Below, one piece after another: positions 10,987 through 20,485 of a stretch of DNA of 64,000 bases. The notes below the pieces were generated by a model. That model did not search any database. It was not told the origin of the DNA and saw nothing but the letters and a program-made list of their open reading frames with translations. The DNA lies in contig NZ_JABEMC010000001.1 in assembly GCF_013004595.1 (NCBI RefSeq), positions 186,001-250,000 of the forward strand, read 5' to 3'. This stretch comes from Brevibacterium luteolum (GTDB taxonomy: Bacteria; Actinomycetota; Actinomycetes; Actinomycetales; Brevibacteriaceae). A program made the translations under genes and the position numbers. Position 1 is the first letter of the stretch. Each line of letters begins with the position of its first letter.

Positions 10987-11176
10987 AAACGGCTGTGGAT
11001 CACGGTCTTGCGTGTGTGCACCCGGATGTGGACGCACCTCGGGCATCCACACCTGCGGTGCCGTGTCTGGAGGCAGCCGGCCGGTCACCGGAGGCTGGGA
11101 TCAGCTCGCCGCCCCAGGCATCCAGCCCGTGGGCAGTGCAGCTGGAGTCCGCAATGGCACACAGTGAGGAGACACC

Positions 11177-11422
11177 ATGGACACGACACAAGACCGCACA
11201 ACACCGGCACGCAGTCCGAACCAGCAGAAGGCAGGCGCTGCACAGACCCGCCTGCTGGCCCAGCACATCAGCTCCGATGAAGGCGCCACGACTGCCGAAT
11301 ACGCGATCACCACACTGGCAGCCTGCGGGCTGGCGGCACTGCTCGTGACACTGCTCAAGAGCGACACGCTGCTCGAGCTCGTCACAGGCGTCATCAGCTC
11401 GGCGTTCGGGCTCGGCGGCTGA
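11177..11422 (+). CDS. Flp-type pilin-like protein (DUF4244 family)
   Basis: Small 81-residue candidate major pilin. After a 34-residue polar leader comes the processing-site-like sequence DEGATTAEYAITTLAACGLAA: a glycine, then Glu at the +5 position, then a hydrophobic helix, as in Flp/TadE prepilins. A GAGGAG site precedes the ATG. The 190 bp before it contain a weak inverted repeat TGTGGA...TCCACA (11027-11051), which may partly separate pilin expression from tadABC. No prepilin peptidase gene is seen in the window. Family membership is fairly clear; being the major pilin is an inference from size and position. Confidence 0.85.
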   Translation: MDTTQDRTTPARSPNQQKAGAAQTRLLAQHISSDEGATTAEYAITTLAACGLAALLVTLLKSDTLLELVTGVISSAFGLGG

Positions 11423-11423
11423 C

Positions 11424-11798
11424 ATGACCAGGCCAGTCTGCGAAGAGCGCCGTCGGCGGATCACCTGTGACCGGGGAGCGGCAACCGCGGAGTTCGCCAT
11501 GGTGCTGCCGGCCCTGGTCCTGCTGCTGGCGCTCTTCGCAGGCGCGGCCACCGTCGGGATGACCCAGCTGCGCGCCTACGACGCCGCCCGGGCCGCCGCT
11601 CGCGAGGCAGCGCGTGGGGAACCGCAGCACACCGTCGTCGCCGAAGCCGAGAAACGCGCCGGTGCTGGATCGAAGGCAACGATCAGGACCGAGGGCGGAT
11701 ACACCGAGGTCGCCGTCGTCATCGGCCTGCCGCAACCGGTGAGCATGATCCTCAAACAGGTCGAGTCGTCAGCAACCGCCAGGACGGAAGGCAGCTGA
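11424..11798 (+). CDS. TadE-like minor pilin (pseudopilin)
   Basis: A 124-residue pseudopilin. The leader ends DRGAATAEFAMVLPALVLLLALF, giving the Gly-x4-Glu processing signature and hydrophobic stretch of TadE proteins. The next segment, LRAYDAARAAAREAARGE, is the alternating basic/Ala region typical of the family. It begins two bases after the pilin stop. Its stop TGA shares one base with the next start (TGATG). It is probably a minor subunit that initiates or tunes pilus assembly. Confidence 0.85.
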   Translation: MTRPVCEERRRRITCDRGAATAEFAMVLPALVLLLALFAGAATVGMTQLRAYDAARAAAREAARGEPQHTVVAEAEKRAGAGSKATIRTEGGYTEVAVVIGLPQPVSMILKQVESSATARTEGS

Positions 11799-12172
11799 TG
11801 AGCCGGTCAGCCACAACCCTGCTCCGCTCTGATGCCGGGTCGACGAGTGTTGCGGCGATGATGATCACAGCGGCAGCCTTCGCACTCGTGGCAGGACTCG
11901 GGCTGGGCGGCAAAGCCTTCCTCATCCACGCCCAGACCGCTGGAACCGCTGACCTGGCAGCACTCGCCGCCGCTGATGCCGCCCGCGGCATCGCACCGGG
12001 TGATCCATGCGAGGTCGCTGCTGCCACAGCGGCGAAAGCCGACCTCAAGGTCACCGAGTGCATCGCCCGCTCCGATCTCGGTGCGGCGACCGTCACCGTG
12101 AGCGCACCCCTGCCGGCCCCGTTACCGGCCATCAAAGTCAAGGCCGTCGCCGGCAGCTCCGGAGGTCCGTGA
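11798..12172 (+). CDS. TadE-like protein of the helicase-secretion neighbourhood
   Basis: A 124-residue protein with an N-terminal hydrophobic helix (VAAMMITAAAFALVAGLGLG) followed by HAQTAGTADLAALAAADAAR, the pattern of the Rv3654c-type TadE-like/putative Flp-associated proteins. A cysteine pair (C70 and C87 by count) could form a disulfide once exported. It is the last gene of the Tad operon and converges on the helicase gene with only an 18-bp gap, so no room is left for a separate long terminator. Confidence 0.8.
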   Translation: MSRSATTLLRSDAGSTSVAAMMITAAAFALVAGLGLGGKAFLIHAQTAGTADLAALAAADAARGIAPGDPCEVAAATAAKADLKVTECIARSDLGAATVTVSAPLPAPLPAIKVKAVAGSSGGP

Positions 12173-12190
12173 GAGCGCTCCGTGAGAACG

Positions 12191-14641
12191 CTAGATCCCG
12201 CGCAGCAGGGCAGTGAGGATCCGCGCGGCAGCGTCCTTGTCGAGCGGGTTGTTGCCGTTGCCGCACTTCGGCGACTGCACGCATGACGGGCAGCCGGTGA
12301 GGCACTCGCATGCTTCGATCGCCTCCAGTGTTGCGGTCTGCCATTCATCGAAGGCGCGGAAGCCGCGTTCGGCGAATCCGGCACCGCCGGGCTGTCCGTC
12401 GTAGACGAACACCGTCGTCTTCCCGGTATCAGCGTGGCGGTCGGTTGAGACACCGCCAATGTCCCACCGGTCGCAGCCGGCAAACAGCGGCAGCAGGCCG
12501 ATCGAGGCGTGTTCGGCGGCATGGACGGCACCGGGCAGATCCGGTGTCACGATCTCGGCATCCTCGACCAGCGACTCGGACACCGTCCACCACACAGCCG
12601 AGGTGCGCAGGGTCCGTTCGGGCAGGTCGAGGGCGTGCTCGGAAAGCACGACGCCGGTGCCGTTCTGCCGGATCTGATACCCGGTGACCTGGTCGAGGAC
12701 CTCGACCATGCCCAGGTGCACGTGCCCGCCTGAAGGCAGTGGGCGAGAGTCGGTGACCGATTCGATGCTGATCTCGGTGACGGACTTCGGCTGGGTCGTG
12801 TAGTCGACGGTGCGCGGTTCGACGAGAGCAACCCGCTCGTCAAGATCCAGGTCGGTGACGACGAACGTCTGACCCTGGTGGACATACACAGCCCCGGGGT
12901 GGGACTGGCGCAGCGCTCCGGCATCGTCGACGGTGCCGAGCACCGTGCCGGTGGCGGCGTCGACGAAGCGGACGATGCCGCCGCCTCCGCCGCGGATGTC
13001 GGTCAGCGCTGCCGCCGGTTCGCGCTTCGTCCAGTACCAGCCGGTCGGCCTGCGGCGCAGCAGGTTCGCCGCCGCCAGCTGCGCGACCGTCTTCTCCGCA
13101 GTCTCGCCGAAGAGTGCGAAGTCGTCCTCGGTCAGGGGTCGTTCGGCAGCAGCGGCACACAGGTGCCCGCCGAGCACGTACGGGTTCGACGGGTCGATGA
13201 CTCCGCCGTCGACCGGTGAGCCGAACACCGACTCCGGATGGTTGACGACATAGGTGTCGAGCGGGTCGTCGCGGGCGATGAGCACGGCCAGCCATTCCGA
13301 ACCGGCGCGCCCGGCGCGTCCGGCCTGCTGCCACAGCGAGGCCAGGGTGCCCGGCCAGCCGGCCATGACGACGAGATCGAGGCCGGCGATGTCGATGCCG
13401 AGCTCGAGGGCATTCGTCGAGGCCACCGCTCGCAGCCGGCCGTTGCGCAGCCCGGTCTCCAGTAGCCTGCGCTCCTCGGGAAGGTAGCCGCCGCGGTAGG
13501 CCGCGACTGCTCGGGTGAGCTCCGGGAACGACCGTGAGACCGCCGAGCGGGTCGCCTCGGCCAGGGCTTCGGTGCCGCGGCGGGAGGCGATGAAGGCGAT
13601 GGCGGAGAAGTCTGAGCACACCGCATCGGCGAGCAGATCAGCCGACTCGGCGATCGTCGACCGGCGCTGCGGACCATCGGTGAGCATCCCGAGCGGATCC
13701 CCGGCCTCAGCCCCGAGCCCGAGCGGATCATCCCCATCCGAGCCGACACCGATGCCGAGCGGATCATCGACGCCGAGGGCATCGAAGACATCGGCATCCG
13801 GATCCCCGGTGGCGTTCGGGATGAGCGGCGGCTCCCACAGCACGAAGTGACCGGCCGCCCGCGGCGACCCGTCCTCGGTGACGGCCGTGCATTCCCGGCC
13901 GGTGAGCCGGGTGAAGGCGGTGGCCGGGTCGGCCATCGTCGCTGACGCCCCGATCACCACAGGCGCCGCCCCATAGTGGGCGGCGACGCGCAGCAGCCGG
14001 CGCAGCACGAGCGCGACATGCGAGCCGAACACTCCGCGGTACCGGTGGGCCTCATCGACGATGATGAACCGCAGATTCCGCAGCCAGCGGGCGAACCGGG
14101 CATGCTGCGGCAGGACCGTGCGATGCAGCATGTCCGGATTCGTGTAGATGAGGTTGGCGTGGGCGCGGGCCCAGTCCTTCTGCGCCTGTGAGACATCCCC
14201 GTCATAGGCCGCCGGCCGCAGCCCGGCCAGCACAAGCTGGCTGACCTTCTCCATCTGATCGTGGGCCAGTGCCTTCGTCGGCGACAGATAGATTGCCGTC
14301 GCCTGCTGACGCGGCACCGCATCCTTCGTCGCAGCGAACGCCTCCAGCACCGGCAGCAGGAACCCGAGCGACTTGCCTGAAGCCGTCCCCGTCGAGATGA
14401 CCGTGTCCTCACCGGCATGGGCCGCCTCGGCAGCGGCCGCCTGATGCGTCCACGGACGCTCGACCCCGAGTGACTGCCAGGCCGCAACCACCTCGGCGGG
14501 CACCCAGTCCGGCCAATCGGCGAACTCCGCCTCCCGGGCTTGCAGGGTCTCGACATGGCGGATCCGGTCCTCACGCTGACCGAACCCGCTGACGAGATCG
14601 AGCAGCCGCCGACGAGGCGCCGCATCCTGCCGCTGAGCCAT
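12191..14641 (-). CDS. DEAH-box helicase with DUF1998 C-terminus (Tad-neighbourhood helicase)
   Basis: Large superfamily 2 helicase of 816 residues that consistently sits next to Tad genes in actinobacteria; its link to pilus function is unproven. Motifs: Walker A STGTASGKS, motif II VDEAHRY, SAT in IGASATM, motif V ALELGIDIAGLD and motif VI QQAGRAGRAG. The C-terminal DUF1998 part has four cysteines in CECLTGCPSC...C, likely a metal or Fe-S site, as in MrfA-like repair helicases. The ATG at 14641 was chosen over one 13 codons upstream, without a strong ribosome site for either. A role in DNA repair is as plausible as one in secretion. Confidence 0.92.
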   Translation of the reverse strand: MAQRQDAAPRRRLLDLVSGFGQREDRIRHVETLQAREAEFADWPDWVPAEVVAAWQSLGVERPWTHQAAAAEAAHAGEDTVISTGTASGKSLGFLLPVLEAFAATKDAVPRQQATAIYLSPTKALAHDQMEKVSQLVLAGLRPAAYDGDVSQAQKDWARAHANLIYTNPDMLHRTVLPQHARFARWLRNLRFIIVDEAHRYRGVFGSHVALVLRRLLRVAAHYGAAPVVIGASATMADPATAFTRLTGRECTAVTEDGSPRAAGHFVLWEPPLIPNATGDPDADVFDALGVDDPLGIGVGSDGDDPLGLGAEAGDPLGMLTDGPQRRSTIAESADLLADAVCSDFSAIAFIASRRGTEALAEATRSAVSRSFPELTRAVAAYRGGYLPEERRLLETGLRNGRLRAVASTNALELGIDIAGLDLVVMAGWPGTLASLWQQAGRAGRAGSEWLAVLIARDDPLDTYVVNHPESVFGSPVDGGVIDPSNPYVLGGHLCAAAAERPLTEDDFALFGETAEKTVAQLAAANLLRRRPTGWYWTKREPAAALTDIRGGGGGIVRFVDAATGTVLGTVDDAGALRQSHPGAVYVHQGQTFVVTDLDLDERVALVEPRTVDYTTQPKSVTEISIESVTDSRPLPSGGHVHLGMVEVLDQVTGYQIRQNGTGVVLSEHALDLPERTLRTSAVWWTVSESLVEDAEIVTPDLPGAVHAAEHASIGLLPLFAGCDRWDIGGVSTDRHADTGKTTVFVYDGQPGGAGFAERGFRAFDEWQTATLEAIEACECLTGCPSCVQSPKCGNGNNPLDKDAAARILTALLRGI

Positions 14642-14706
14642 AGGCACCCATTGTCCCACCTGGCCAGGACACCACCGCACCCCACCGGTTTCGTACAGTG
14701 GGACAC

Positions 14707-16398
14707 GTGAACACCTCGCCCACCACCGCCTCGGTCCCGGTTCCGACCGCCGACGAGACCACCCTGCGCCCGCTCGCCGACCTGCTCAAGCGCTCCTTCC
14801 CGTTCAGCCCGGAAGCCGCGCCGCTGTGGGACACCCACGCGCAGGCGGCCATCGAGCGCTCGAACGCCGCGCCTGCGATTGTGCAGACCTGGGCCCGCGT
14901 GGCGGCCGGTGAGATCCCCGCGCCCGAGGCGGCGCTCGCTTTGCTCTTCGTCCTCGACCAGGCCGTGGACGCCGGTTCCGTCGCCGAGGCGTGCGGGCCT
15001 GAGCTGTTCGCCGCGCTGCGGGCAGACGGCTGGCTCATCGACGCCGGCGAGACAACCGGCAGCGACGGCGCAGGTGACGGAACCGAGGACCAGGTGCGTG
15101 CGGCGCTGACGATCGCAACCTTCGACGGGCTGCTCATCGCCGCCGACTGGGGCACCCTGACCCGCGACGAACCGCTGGCAGGCGACCACGTCCTCGGGCT
15201 CGGGGGAGCAGGCCGGACGCTGGCGGCGGTCACCCCGCGCATGCCCGTCGAGCTGGCCTGCGACATCGGCACCGGCTGCGGCATCCAGGCGCTGCTGCTC
15301 GCCGCCCACAGCGCCCGCGTCATCGCCACCGACATCTCCACCCGGGCGCTCGCCATCGCCGAGCTCAACGCCGGGCTCAACGGCATCGAGTCGATCGAAT
15401 TCCGGGCAGGCGACATGCTCACGCCGATCGACGAACCGGTCGACCTGCTCGTGGCCAACCCGCCGTTCGTCATCACCCCGCAGGGCGAGACCCAGACCTT
15501 CGAATACCGCGACGGCGGCCAGCCGGGTGATGCGATCATGGCCGGGCTCATCGCTGGGATCCCCGGACGGCTGCGCCCGGACGGCAATGCGGTGCTGCTG
15601 GGCAACTGGGAGTACCACGCCGCCGGCAAGCACAGCGCACCCGGCAAGCCGTCCGGCGGGCTCACCGCGCCCGAGGCGGTGGTGACCGAGGTGCCGGCAC
15701 CGATCCGCTGGTGCGAGGAGCTGAGCACGCCCGGCAGCCCGGCAGCAGAGACCTCGATGCTGCTCATCGAACGCGAGCACCTCGACCCGGTCGCCTACGC
15801 CGAAACGTGGATCCGTGACGGCGGGGTGGCCCGGATGAGCGGCCGGTGGCAGGCCGACACCACCGCCTGGCTCAACGACTTCGGCACCCGCGGGGTCGCA
15901 CGCATCGGATTCGGGTGGATCCGCATGCACCGGGCACCCACACCTTCGCAGCGGGCGCTGCACCATCTCCGGGAGACCGGGCCGCTCGCCGGTGACACCG
16001 CCACTCTGGCCGCTGTGCTCGACACCCGGCTGGCCGTCCTCGAATGGCTCGCCGGCACCGACGACGCGGGCCTGGAGCGCACTGCGTTCATCCGCGGCCA
16101 GGATCTCGTCGAGCACCGCCACCACACCCCCGGTGAGGACGAACCGCACACCATCACCTATGAGCAGGGCACCGGATTCGGGCGCACCATCACTGCCGAC
16201 ACCGCCCTGGCTGGGCTGCTGGGCGTCAGCGACGGCAGCCTGAGCCTCGGTGCGATCAGCGATGCGCTCGCCCAGCTGCTTGAGGCCGACCCGGCCGCCC
16301 TGCGCGCCCAGCTGACCGGGCAGGTCCGCCAGCTGCTGGCCGACGGATTCCTCTTCCCCGTCCTCGATTCCGGCGCTGGAGAGTTGAACACGCGCTGA
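14707..16398 (+). CDS. SAM-dependent methyltransferase (N-methyltransferase-like)
   Basis: A 563-residue protein with an N-terminal helical domain of about 180 residues, a central Rossmann methyltransferase with SAM motif LACDIGTGCGIQALLL, acidic loop ATDIS, and the catalytic NPPF motif (LLVANPPFVI), then a C-terminal extension of about 200 residues. NPP[FY] is typical of N-methyltransferases acting on nucleic acid or glutamine. The target is unknown. GTG at 14707 is taken as the start; a GTG three codons earlier is possible. It is divergent from the helicase. One dispersed GCCCGAGGCGG copy at 14922 and one at 15669 lie in Ala/Pro segments of this gene. Confidence 0.85.
   Translation: MNTSPTTASVPVPTADETTLRPLADLLKRSFPFSPEAAPLWDTHAQAAIERSNAAPAIVQTWARVAAGEIPAPEAALALLFVLDQAVDAGSVAEACGPELFAALRADGWLIDAGETTGSDGAGDGTEDQVRAALTIATFDGLLIAADWGTLTRDEPLAGDHVLGLGGAGRTLAAVTPRMPVELACDIGTGCGIQALLLAAHSARVIATDISTRALAIAELNAGLNGIESIEFRAGDMLTPIDEPVDLLVANPPFVITPQGETQTFEYRDGGQPGDAIMAGLIAGIPGRLRPDGNAVLLGNWEYHAAGKHSAPGKPSGGLTAPEAVVTEVPAPIRWCEELSTPGSPAAETSMLLIEREHLDPVAYAETWIRDGGVARMSGRWQADTTAWLNDFGTRGVARIGFGWIRMHRAPTPSQRALHHLRETGPLAGDTATLAAVLDTRLAVLEWLAGTDDAGLERTAFIRGQDLVEHRHHTPGEDEPHTITYEQGTGFGRTITADTALAGLLGVSDGSLSLGAISDALAQLLEADPAALRAQLTGQVRQLLADGFLFPVLDSGAGELNTR
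15667..15688 (+). repeat. Dispersed copy of the 23-bp repeat (representative)
   Basis: CGCGCCCGAGGCGGTGGT followed by GACC matches the unit of the array at 30-146. Other copies of its core GCCCGAGGCGG on the + strand begin at 102, 2471, 10408, 14922, 20175, 21811, 46837 and 51355. Complementary copies (CCGCCTCGGGC) begin at 9738, 17853, 50323 and 61575. They fall in different reading frames, on both strands relative to genes, and also between genes. Confidence 0.55.
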
Positions 16399-16522
16399 GG
16401 GTCGCCGTGAGCGGCGGATGCTAAGTTCTGTAAGGTGTAAGCCACCGTGCGGCCAGTCAGGATCGTCCGGCCGCTGCGGTGCCGCCCGTCGCTCCGCGCA
16501 CATTCCGTCGAAAGGGAACCTC

Positions 16523-19357
16523 GTGGCACAAACGGCTGCTCAGCCGCGCCGGCTCGTCATCGTCGAGTCTCCGACCAAAGCCCGCACCATCGTGGGCTAC
16601 CTCGGGGACGGCTACGACGTCGAAGCCTCGGTGGGCCATATCCGAGACCTGCCGCAGCCCTCGGAGCTGCCTGCGGATATGAAGAAGGGCCCCGTCGGCA
16701 AGTTCGCCGTCGATGTCGACTCCGACTTCGAGCCGTACTACCGGGTCGCCCCGGACAAGAAGAAGAAGGTCACCGAGCTCAAGCGCCTGCTCAAGGACGC
16801 CGACGAACTCTACCTGGCAACAGATGAGGACCGGGAGGGCGAGGCGATCGCCTGGCATCTCCTTGAAGTGCTCAAGCCCACGATCCCGGTCAAGCGGATG
16901 GTCTTCCACGAGATCACCCCCGAGGCGATCGCGCGTGCCCTGGAGAACACCCGCGAACTCGACTACTCACTGGTCGACGCGCAGGAGACCCGCCGGATCC
17001 TCGACCGCCTCTACGGCTACGAGGTCTCCCCGGTGCTGTGGCGCAAGGTCCGCGCTGGGCTCTCAGCCGGCCGTGTGCAGTCGGTGGCCACCCGCCTCGT
17101 CGTCGAACGCGAACGCGAGCGGATGGCCTTCGTGCCTGCCCACTACTGGGACCTCGACATCGACCTGGCTGTGCCCGGCTCGGGTGCCGAGTTCGCTGCC
17201 CGGCTGGCGACGTATCACGGCCAGCGGGTCGCCGGCGGCCGCGACTTCGACGACGCTGGACAGCTGAAGAGGAAAGCCGCCTCCGAGGTCGTCGTGCTGA
17301 CTGAGGACATGGCGACCGAACTCGCCGGCCAGCTCACCACCTCGGCGAAGGACAGCCTGAGCGTCACCGCGCTGGAGACCAAGCCGTACTCGCGCCGCCC
17401 GGCCGCGCCGTTCACCACTTCGACCCTGCAGCAGGAGGCTGGCCGCAAGCTGCGGATGACCGCCCGCCAGGCGATGCGCACCGCCCAGTCGCTGTACGAG
17501 AACGGCTACATCACGTACATGCGAACCGACTCCTCGGCGCTCTCAACCCAGGCGGTGACCGCGGCACGCAACCAGATCGCCGAACTCTACGGCCCCGAAT
17601 ACGTGCCCGAGTCGGCCCGGGTGTACGCGCAGAAGCAGAAGTCCGCGCAGGAGGCTCATGAGGCGATCCGGCCGGCCGGTGACTCCTTCCGCACCCCGGC
17701 CCAGGTCTCCGGGAAGCTGTCGGGTGATGAGTTCCGGCTCTACGACCTCATCTGGAAGCGCACCGTCGCCAGCCAGATGGCCGATGCCAAGGGCAAGACC
17801 GCGACCATGCGGATCACCGCTGACCTCGGTGAGGACAGGACGGCGGGCTTCACCGCCTCGGGCACGGTCATCACGTTCCGCGGCTTCCTCGCCGCCTACG
17901 AGGAGGGCCGTGACGCCGAACGCTACGCCGCCAAGGAGGGCGGCCGGCTGCCGGAGGTCACCGAAGGCCAGGCGATCTCCGTCGCCCGCGCCGAGGCCGA
18001 CGGCCACACGACCGCACCGCCGCCGCGCTACACCGAGGCCAGCCTCGTCAAGCAGCTTGAAGAGCTCGGCATCGGCCGGCCGTCGACGTACGCGGCGATC
18101 ATCTCAACGATCCAGGATCGCGGCTACGTCACCGAACGCGGCAGTGCGCTGGTGCCCAGCTGGCTGGCGTTCTCCGTCGTCCGGCTGCTCGAAGAGCACT
18201 TCGGAGGGCTTGTTGACTACCAGTTCACTGCAGCTCTCGAAGCCGACCTCGACGCGATCGCCGGAGGTGCGAAGGAGCGCAGCCAGTGGCTCAGCGAGTT
18301 CTACTTCGGCACCGGGGCTGACCACAACGGTCTCAAGCCGACAGTCGACGATTTAGGCGACATCGATGCGCGGGCGATCAACTCGATCGACATCGCCGAG
18401 GGCATCGTGCTCAGGGTCGGCCGGTACGGACCGTATCTGGAGGTCTCGCCGGAGGCGGCTGCAGGGGCTGGGGCGAAGGCTGCATCCGAGCAGGCCGGTG
18501 CGAAGGCTGCTGCCAAGGGTGAGGGGGAGTCTGGGGAGCCGGCGCCGATCCGCGTCTCCGTGCCCGATGACCTGGCCCCCGATGAGCTGACTGCTGAGAA
18601 GGCCCGTGAGCTCATCGCCGAACAGGGACAGGGCGACCGCGAGCTCGGCGTCGATCCGGAGACCGGCCACACGATCGTGGCGAAGTCCGGCCGGTTCGGC
18701 CCGTATGTCACCGAGATCCTGTCTGAACCGGAGGAGAAGCCAAAGCGCGGGGCCAAGAAGCCCAAACCGCGCACGGCCTCGCTGTTCAAGTCGATGGACC
18801 CGGCCACTGTTGACCTGGCAACGGCACTGAAGCTGCTGAGCCTGCCGCGCGAGGTGGGAGCCGACGCCGAGGGCGAGGTCATCACCGCGCAGAACGGCCG
18901 ATACGGTCCCTACCTGAAGAAGGGCAGCGATTCGCGTTCGCTGGAGACAGAGGAGCAGATCTTCTCCATCACCCTCGAGGAGGCGCTGGCGATCTACGCC
19001 CAGCCCAAGCAGCGCGGCCGTCGGGCTGCGGCCGCCCCGCTCAAGGAGTTCGGCGAGGACCCCGAGTCGAAGAAACCGGTCGTGCTCAAGGACGGCCGCT
19101 TCGGCCCCTACGTCACCGACGGGACGACGAATGCGACCCTGCGCAAGGACGATGCCGTCGACTCGATCACCGCCGAGCGGGCCTTCCAGCTGCTTGCGGA
19201 GAAGCGGGCGAAGGGACCGGCGAAGAAGCGCACGACCGCCAAGAAGACGCCGGCCAAGAAGACGACTGCGAAGAAGTCGACGACCGCGCGCACGACCGCT
19301 GCGAAGAAGACCACGGCTGCGAAGAAGACGTCTACTGCCACGCCGAAGACGCCGTGA
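16523..19357 (+). CDS. topA: DNA topoisomerase I
   Basis: Type IA topoisomerase that relaxes negative supercoils. The 944-residue protein starts at GTG 16523, just before the TOPRIM domain (RRLVIVESPTKARTIVGYLG), with the TOPRIM acidic motif LATDEDREGEAIAWHL. The catalytic tyrosine is Y332 in YMRTDSSAL. The C-terminal part carries three to four Toprim_C repeats (GRFGPYV, GRYGPYL), with no zinc fingers, and ends in a Lys/Ala/Thr-rich tail (KKTTAKK repeats) like mycobacterial TopA. A GAAAGGGA site precedes the GTG. A stem-loop terminator follows at 19372. Confidence 0.97.
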   Translation: MAQTAAQPRRLVIVESPTKARTIVGYLGDGYDVEASVGHIRDLPQPSELPADMKKGPVGKFAVDVDSDFEPYYRVAPDKKKKVTELKRLLKDADELYLATDEDREGEAIAWHLLEVLKPTIPVKRMVFHEITPEAIARALENTRELDYSLVDAQETRRILDRLYGYEVSPVLWRKVRAGLSAGRVQSVATRLVVERERERMAFVPAHYWDLDIDLAVPGSGAEFAARLATYHGQRVAGGRDFDDAGQLKRKAASEVVVLTEDMATELAGQLTTSAKDSLSVTALETKPYSRRPAAPFTTSTLQQEAGRKLRMTARQAMRTAQSLYENGYITYMRTDSSALSTQAVTAARNQIAELYGPEYVPESARVYAQKQKSAQEAHEAIRPAGDSFRTPAQVSGKLSGDEFRLYDLIWKRTVASQMADAKGKTATMRITADLGEDRTAGFTASGTVITFRGFLAAYEEGRDAERYAAKEGGRLPEVTEGQAISVARAEADGHTTAPPPRYTEASLVKQLEELGIGRPSTYAAIISTIQDRGYVTERGSALVPSWLAFSVVRLLEEHFGGLVDYQFTAALEADLDAIAGGAKERSQWLSEFYFGTGADHNGLKPTVDDLGDIDARAINSIDIAEGIVLRVGRYGPYLEVSPEAAAGAGAKAASEQAGAKAAAKGEGESGEPAPIRVSVPDDLAPDELTAEKARELIAEQGQGDRELGVDPETGHTIVAKSGRFGPYVTEILSEPEEKPKRGAKKPKPRTASLFKSMDPATVDLATALKLLSLPREVGADAEGEVITAQNGRYGPYLKKGSDSRSLETEEQIFSITLEEALAIYAQPKQRGRRAAAAPLKEFGEDPESKKPVVLKDGRFGPYVTDGTTNATLRKDDAVDSITAERAFQLLAEKRAKGPAKKRTTAKKTPAKKTTAKKSTTARTTAAKKTTAAKKTSTATPKTP

Positions 19358-19371
19358 TCTGAGCGAGCGCA

Positions 19372-19404
19372 GAGCCCCGTCAGCCGCACCGGCTGGCGGG
19401 GCTC
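19372..19404. terminator. Terminator after topA
   Basis: A 14-bp stem with one G-T pair: GAGCCCCGTCAGCC at 19372-19385 and GGCTGGCGGGGCTC at 19391-19404, with a 5-base loop, 14 bases after the topA stop. It is placed to act in both directions, also ending the convergent lipoate ligase-like gene. Confidence 0.75.
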
Positions 19405-19455
19405 AGCCGTTGCCGCGGCGCTTCAGCGGTGTCGCTGCTGCGGCGCTTCAGCTGC

Positions 19456-20328
19456 TTACAGCTCGTGTTTGCCCCGGTACTCAGCAGCTGCGGCCAGCGT
19501 CGTGACATCGATCTGTCCGGCCACTACCTCGTAGGCGGTGCCATAGGCGGCGTCGAAGGCTTCGGCGACCGCCTCGACCGTCACCTCGGGATGCACCTCG
19601 CTGATCGACCCGCCGGTCGCCGGATCCCACTCGATACCAAGGGCCGCCTCGACATCGGTGAGCACCGCTCGGATCGGATCCGGGTCGGTCACGACGATCG
19701 ATGACGAGAACAGCCAGCCGGCTGCCGTCACCCGCTGTGCCGTGCCGATCGCCTTGATCCTCCCTGCGACATTGACGCTGTGCTCACCAGGGCAGTACTC
19801 ACCCGGGACCTCGCCGAGGCGCGCGTCGATGCCGAGCGAGCGCAGCACCTGGGCGTACATCGCCCCGAAGTCCGTGAACCGGCCCTGCGTGCCTGACAGC
19901 AGCGTCGAGGCCGGTTCGATGTGATCGATGACGAGGCTGCCGCGGTGATACGGGGCCACGCGCCCGCCCAAGGAGCGCAGCACCGGCGTGAACCCGTGGG
20001 CGCGCGCGGCTTCGACCGCAGCGGGAAACCCGGGCAGGAACCGGTCGCGGGCACCGAAGGCAACGGTCGGCTCCGGTCGGTAGATCCGCAGCACACCCGG
20101 CCGCTGCCCGGCCCGCACCTCATCGAGCAGCACGCGGGCCAGGGAGAGCGCATCGACCGGGTCATCGGTCCCGCGCCCGAGGCGGTGCAGCCGGATGCGG
20201 GCAGGCGCAGGCTGGCCATCGGTCAGGGGAGAGGCTCCGGTTGACTCAGCAGCCGGGGCAGAGGCATCAGCCGGCTGGGCGGAATCAGCGGCCCGGGCGG
20301 CTGCGTCACGGGAGTCGGTGTCGGTCAC
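19456..20328 (-). CDS. Lipoate-protein ligase A family protein
   Basis: Member of the biotin/lipoate A/B ligase fold, 290 residues. Residues from about 43 on carry the family pattern: RPGVLRIYRPEPTVAFGARD, then RSLGGRVAPYHRGSLVIDH (the RxxGGxxxxH-like substrate motif), and VNVAGRIKAIGTAQRVTAAGW (lysine of the adenylate site). The N-terminal ~42 residues are Ala/Pro/Asp-rich and look unstructured. It lacks a separate C-terminal LplA accessory domain. It probably attaches lipoate or octanoate to dehydrogenase subunits, but other acyl substrates are possible. It is divergent from the tmk fusion gene. Confidence 0.82.
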   Translation of the reverse strand: MTDTDSRDAAARAADSAQPADASAPAAESTGASPLTDGQPAPARIRLHRLGRGTDDPVDALSLARVLLDEVRAGQRPGVLRIYRPEPTVAFGARDRFLPGFPAAVEAARAHGFTPVLRSLGGRVAPYHRGSLVIDHIEPASTLLSGTQGRFTDFGAMYAQVLRSLGIDARLGEVPGEYCPGEHSVNVAGRIKAIGTAQRVTAAGWLFSSSIVVTDPDPIRAVLTDVEAALGIEWDPATGGSISEVHPEVTVEAVAEAFDAAYGTAYEVVAGQIDVTTLAAAAEYRGKHEL

Positions 20329-20485
20329 CTAGACAGGATAACCGCGGCCGCGCCCGCCCCGGCCCGCCGCTGCATCCGGCCCCGCCGCCTCGTCCGGCGC
20401 CTGCCGCCTCGTCCAGCAAGCGGACAGGTGGGCCTCGTAGGCTGACATCGTCGATGTCCGAGCCGATGAGTATCGTGGAGATGTG

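Noticed and set aside
13954-16503. Very long open frame (849 codons) on the minus strand over the methyltransferase
   Set aside because: It is a by-product of high GC at third positions. It has no recognisable domain, and its sense-strand counterpart has clear motifs. Similar antisense frames at 8795-9967, 20798-22096, 48406-50067 and 58669-60119 were rejected for the same reason.
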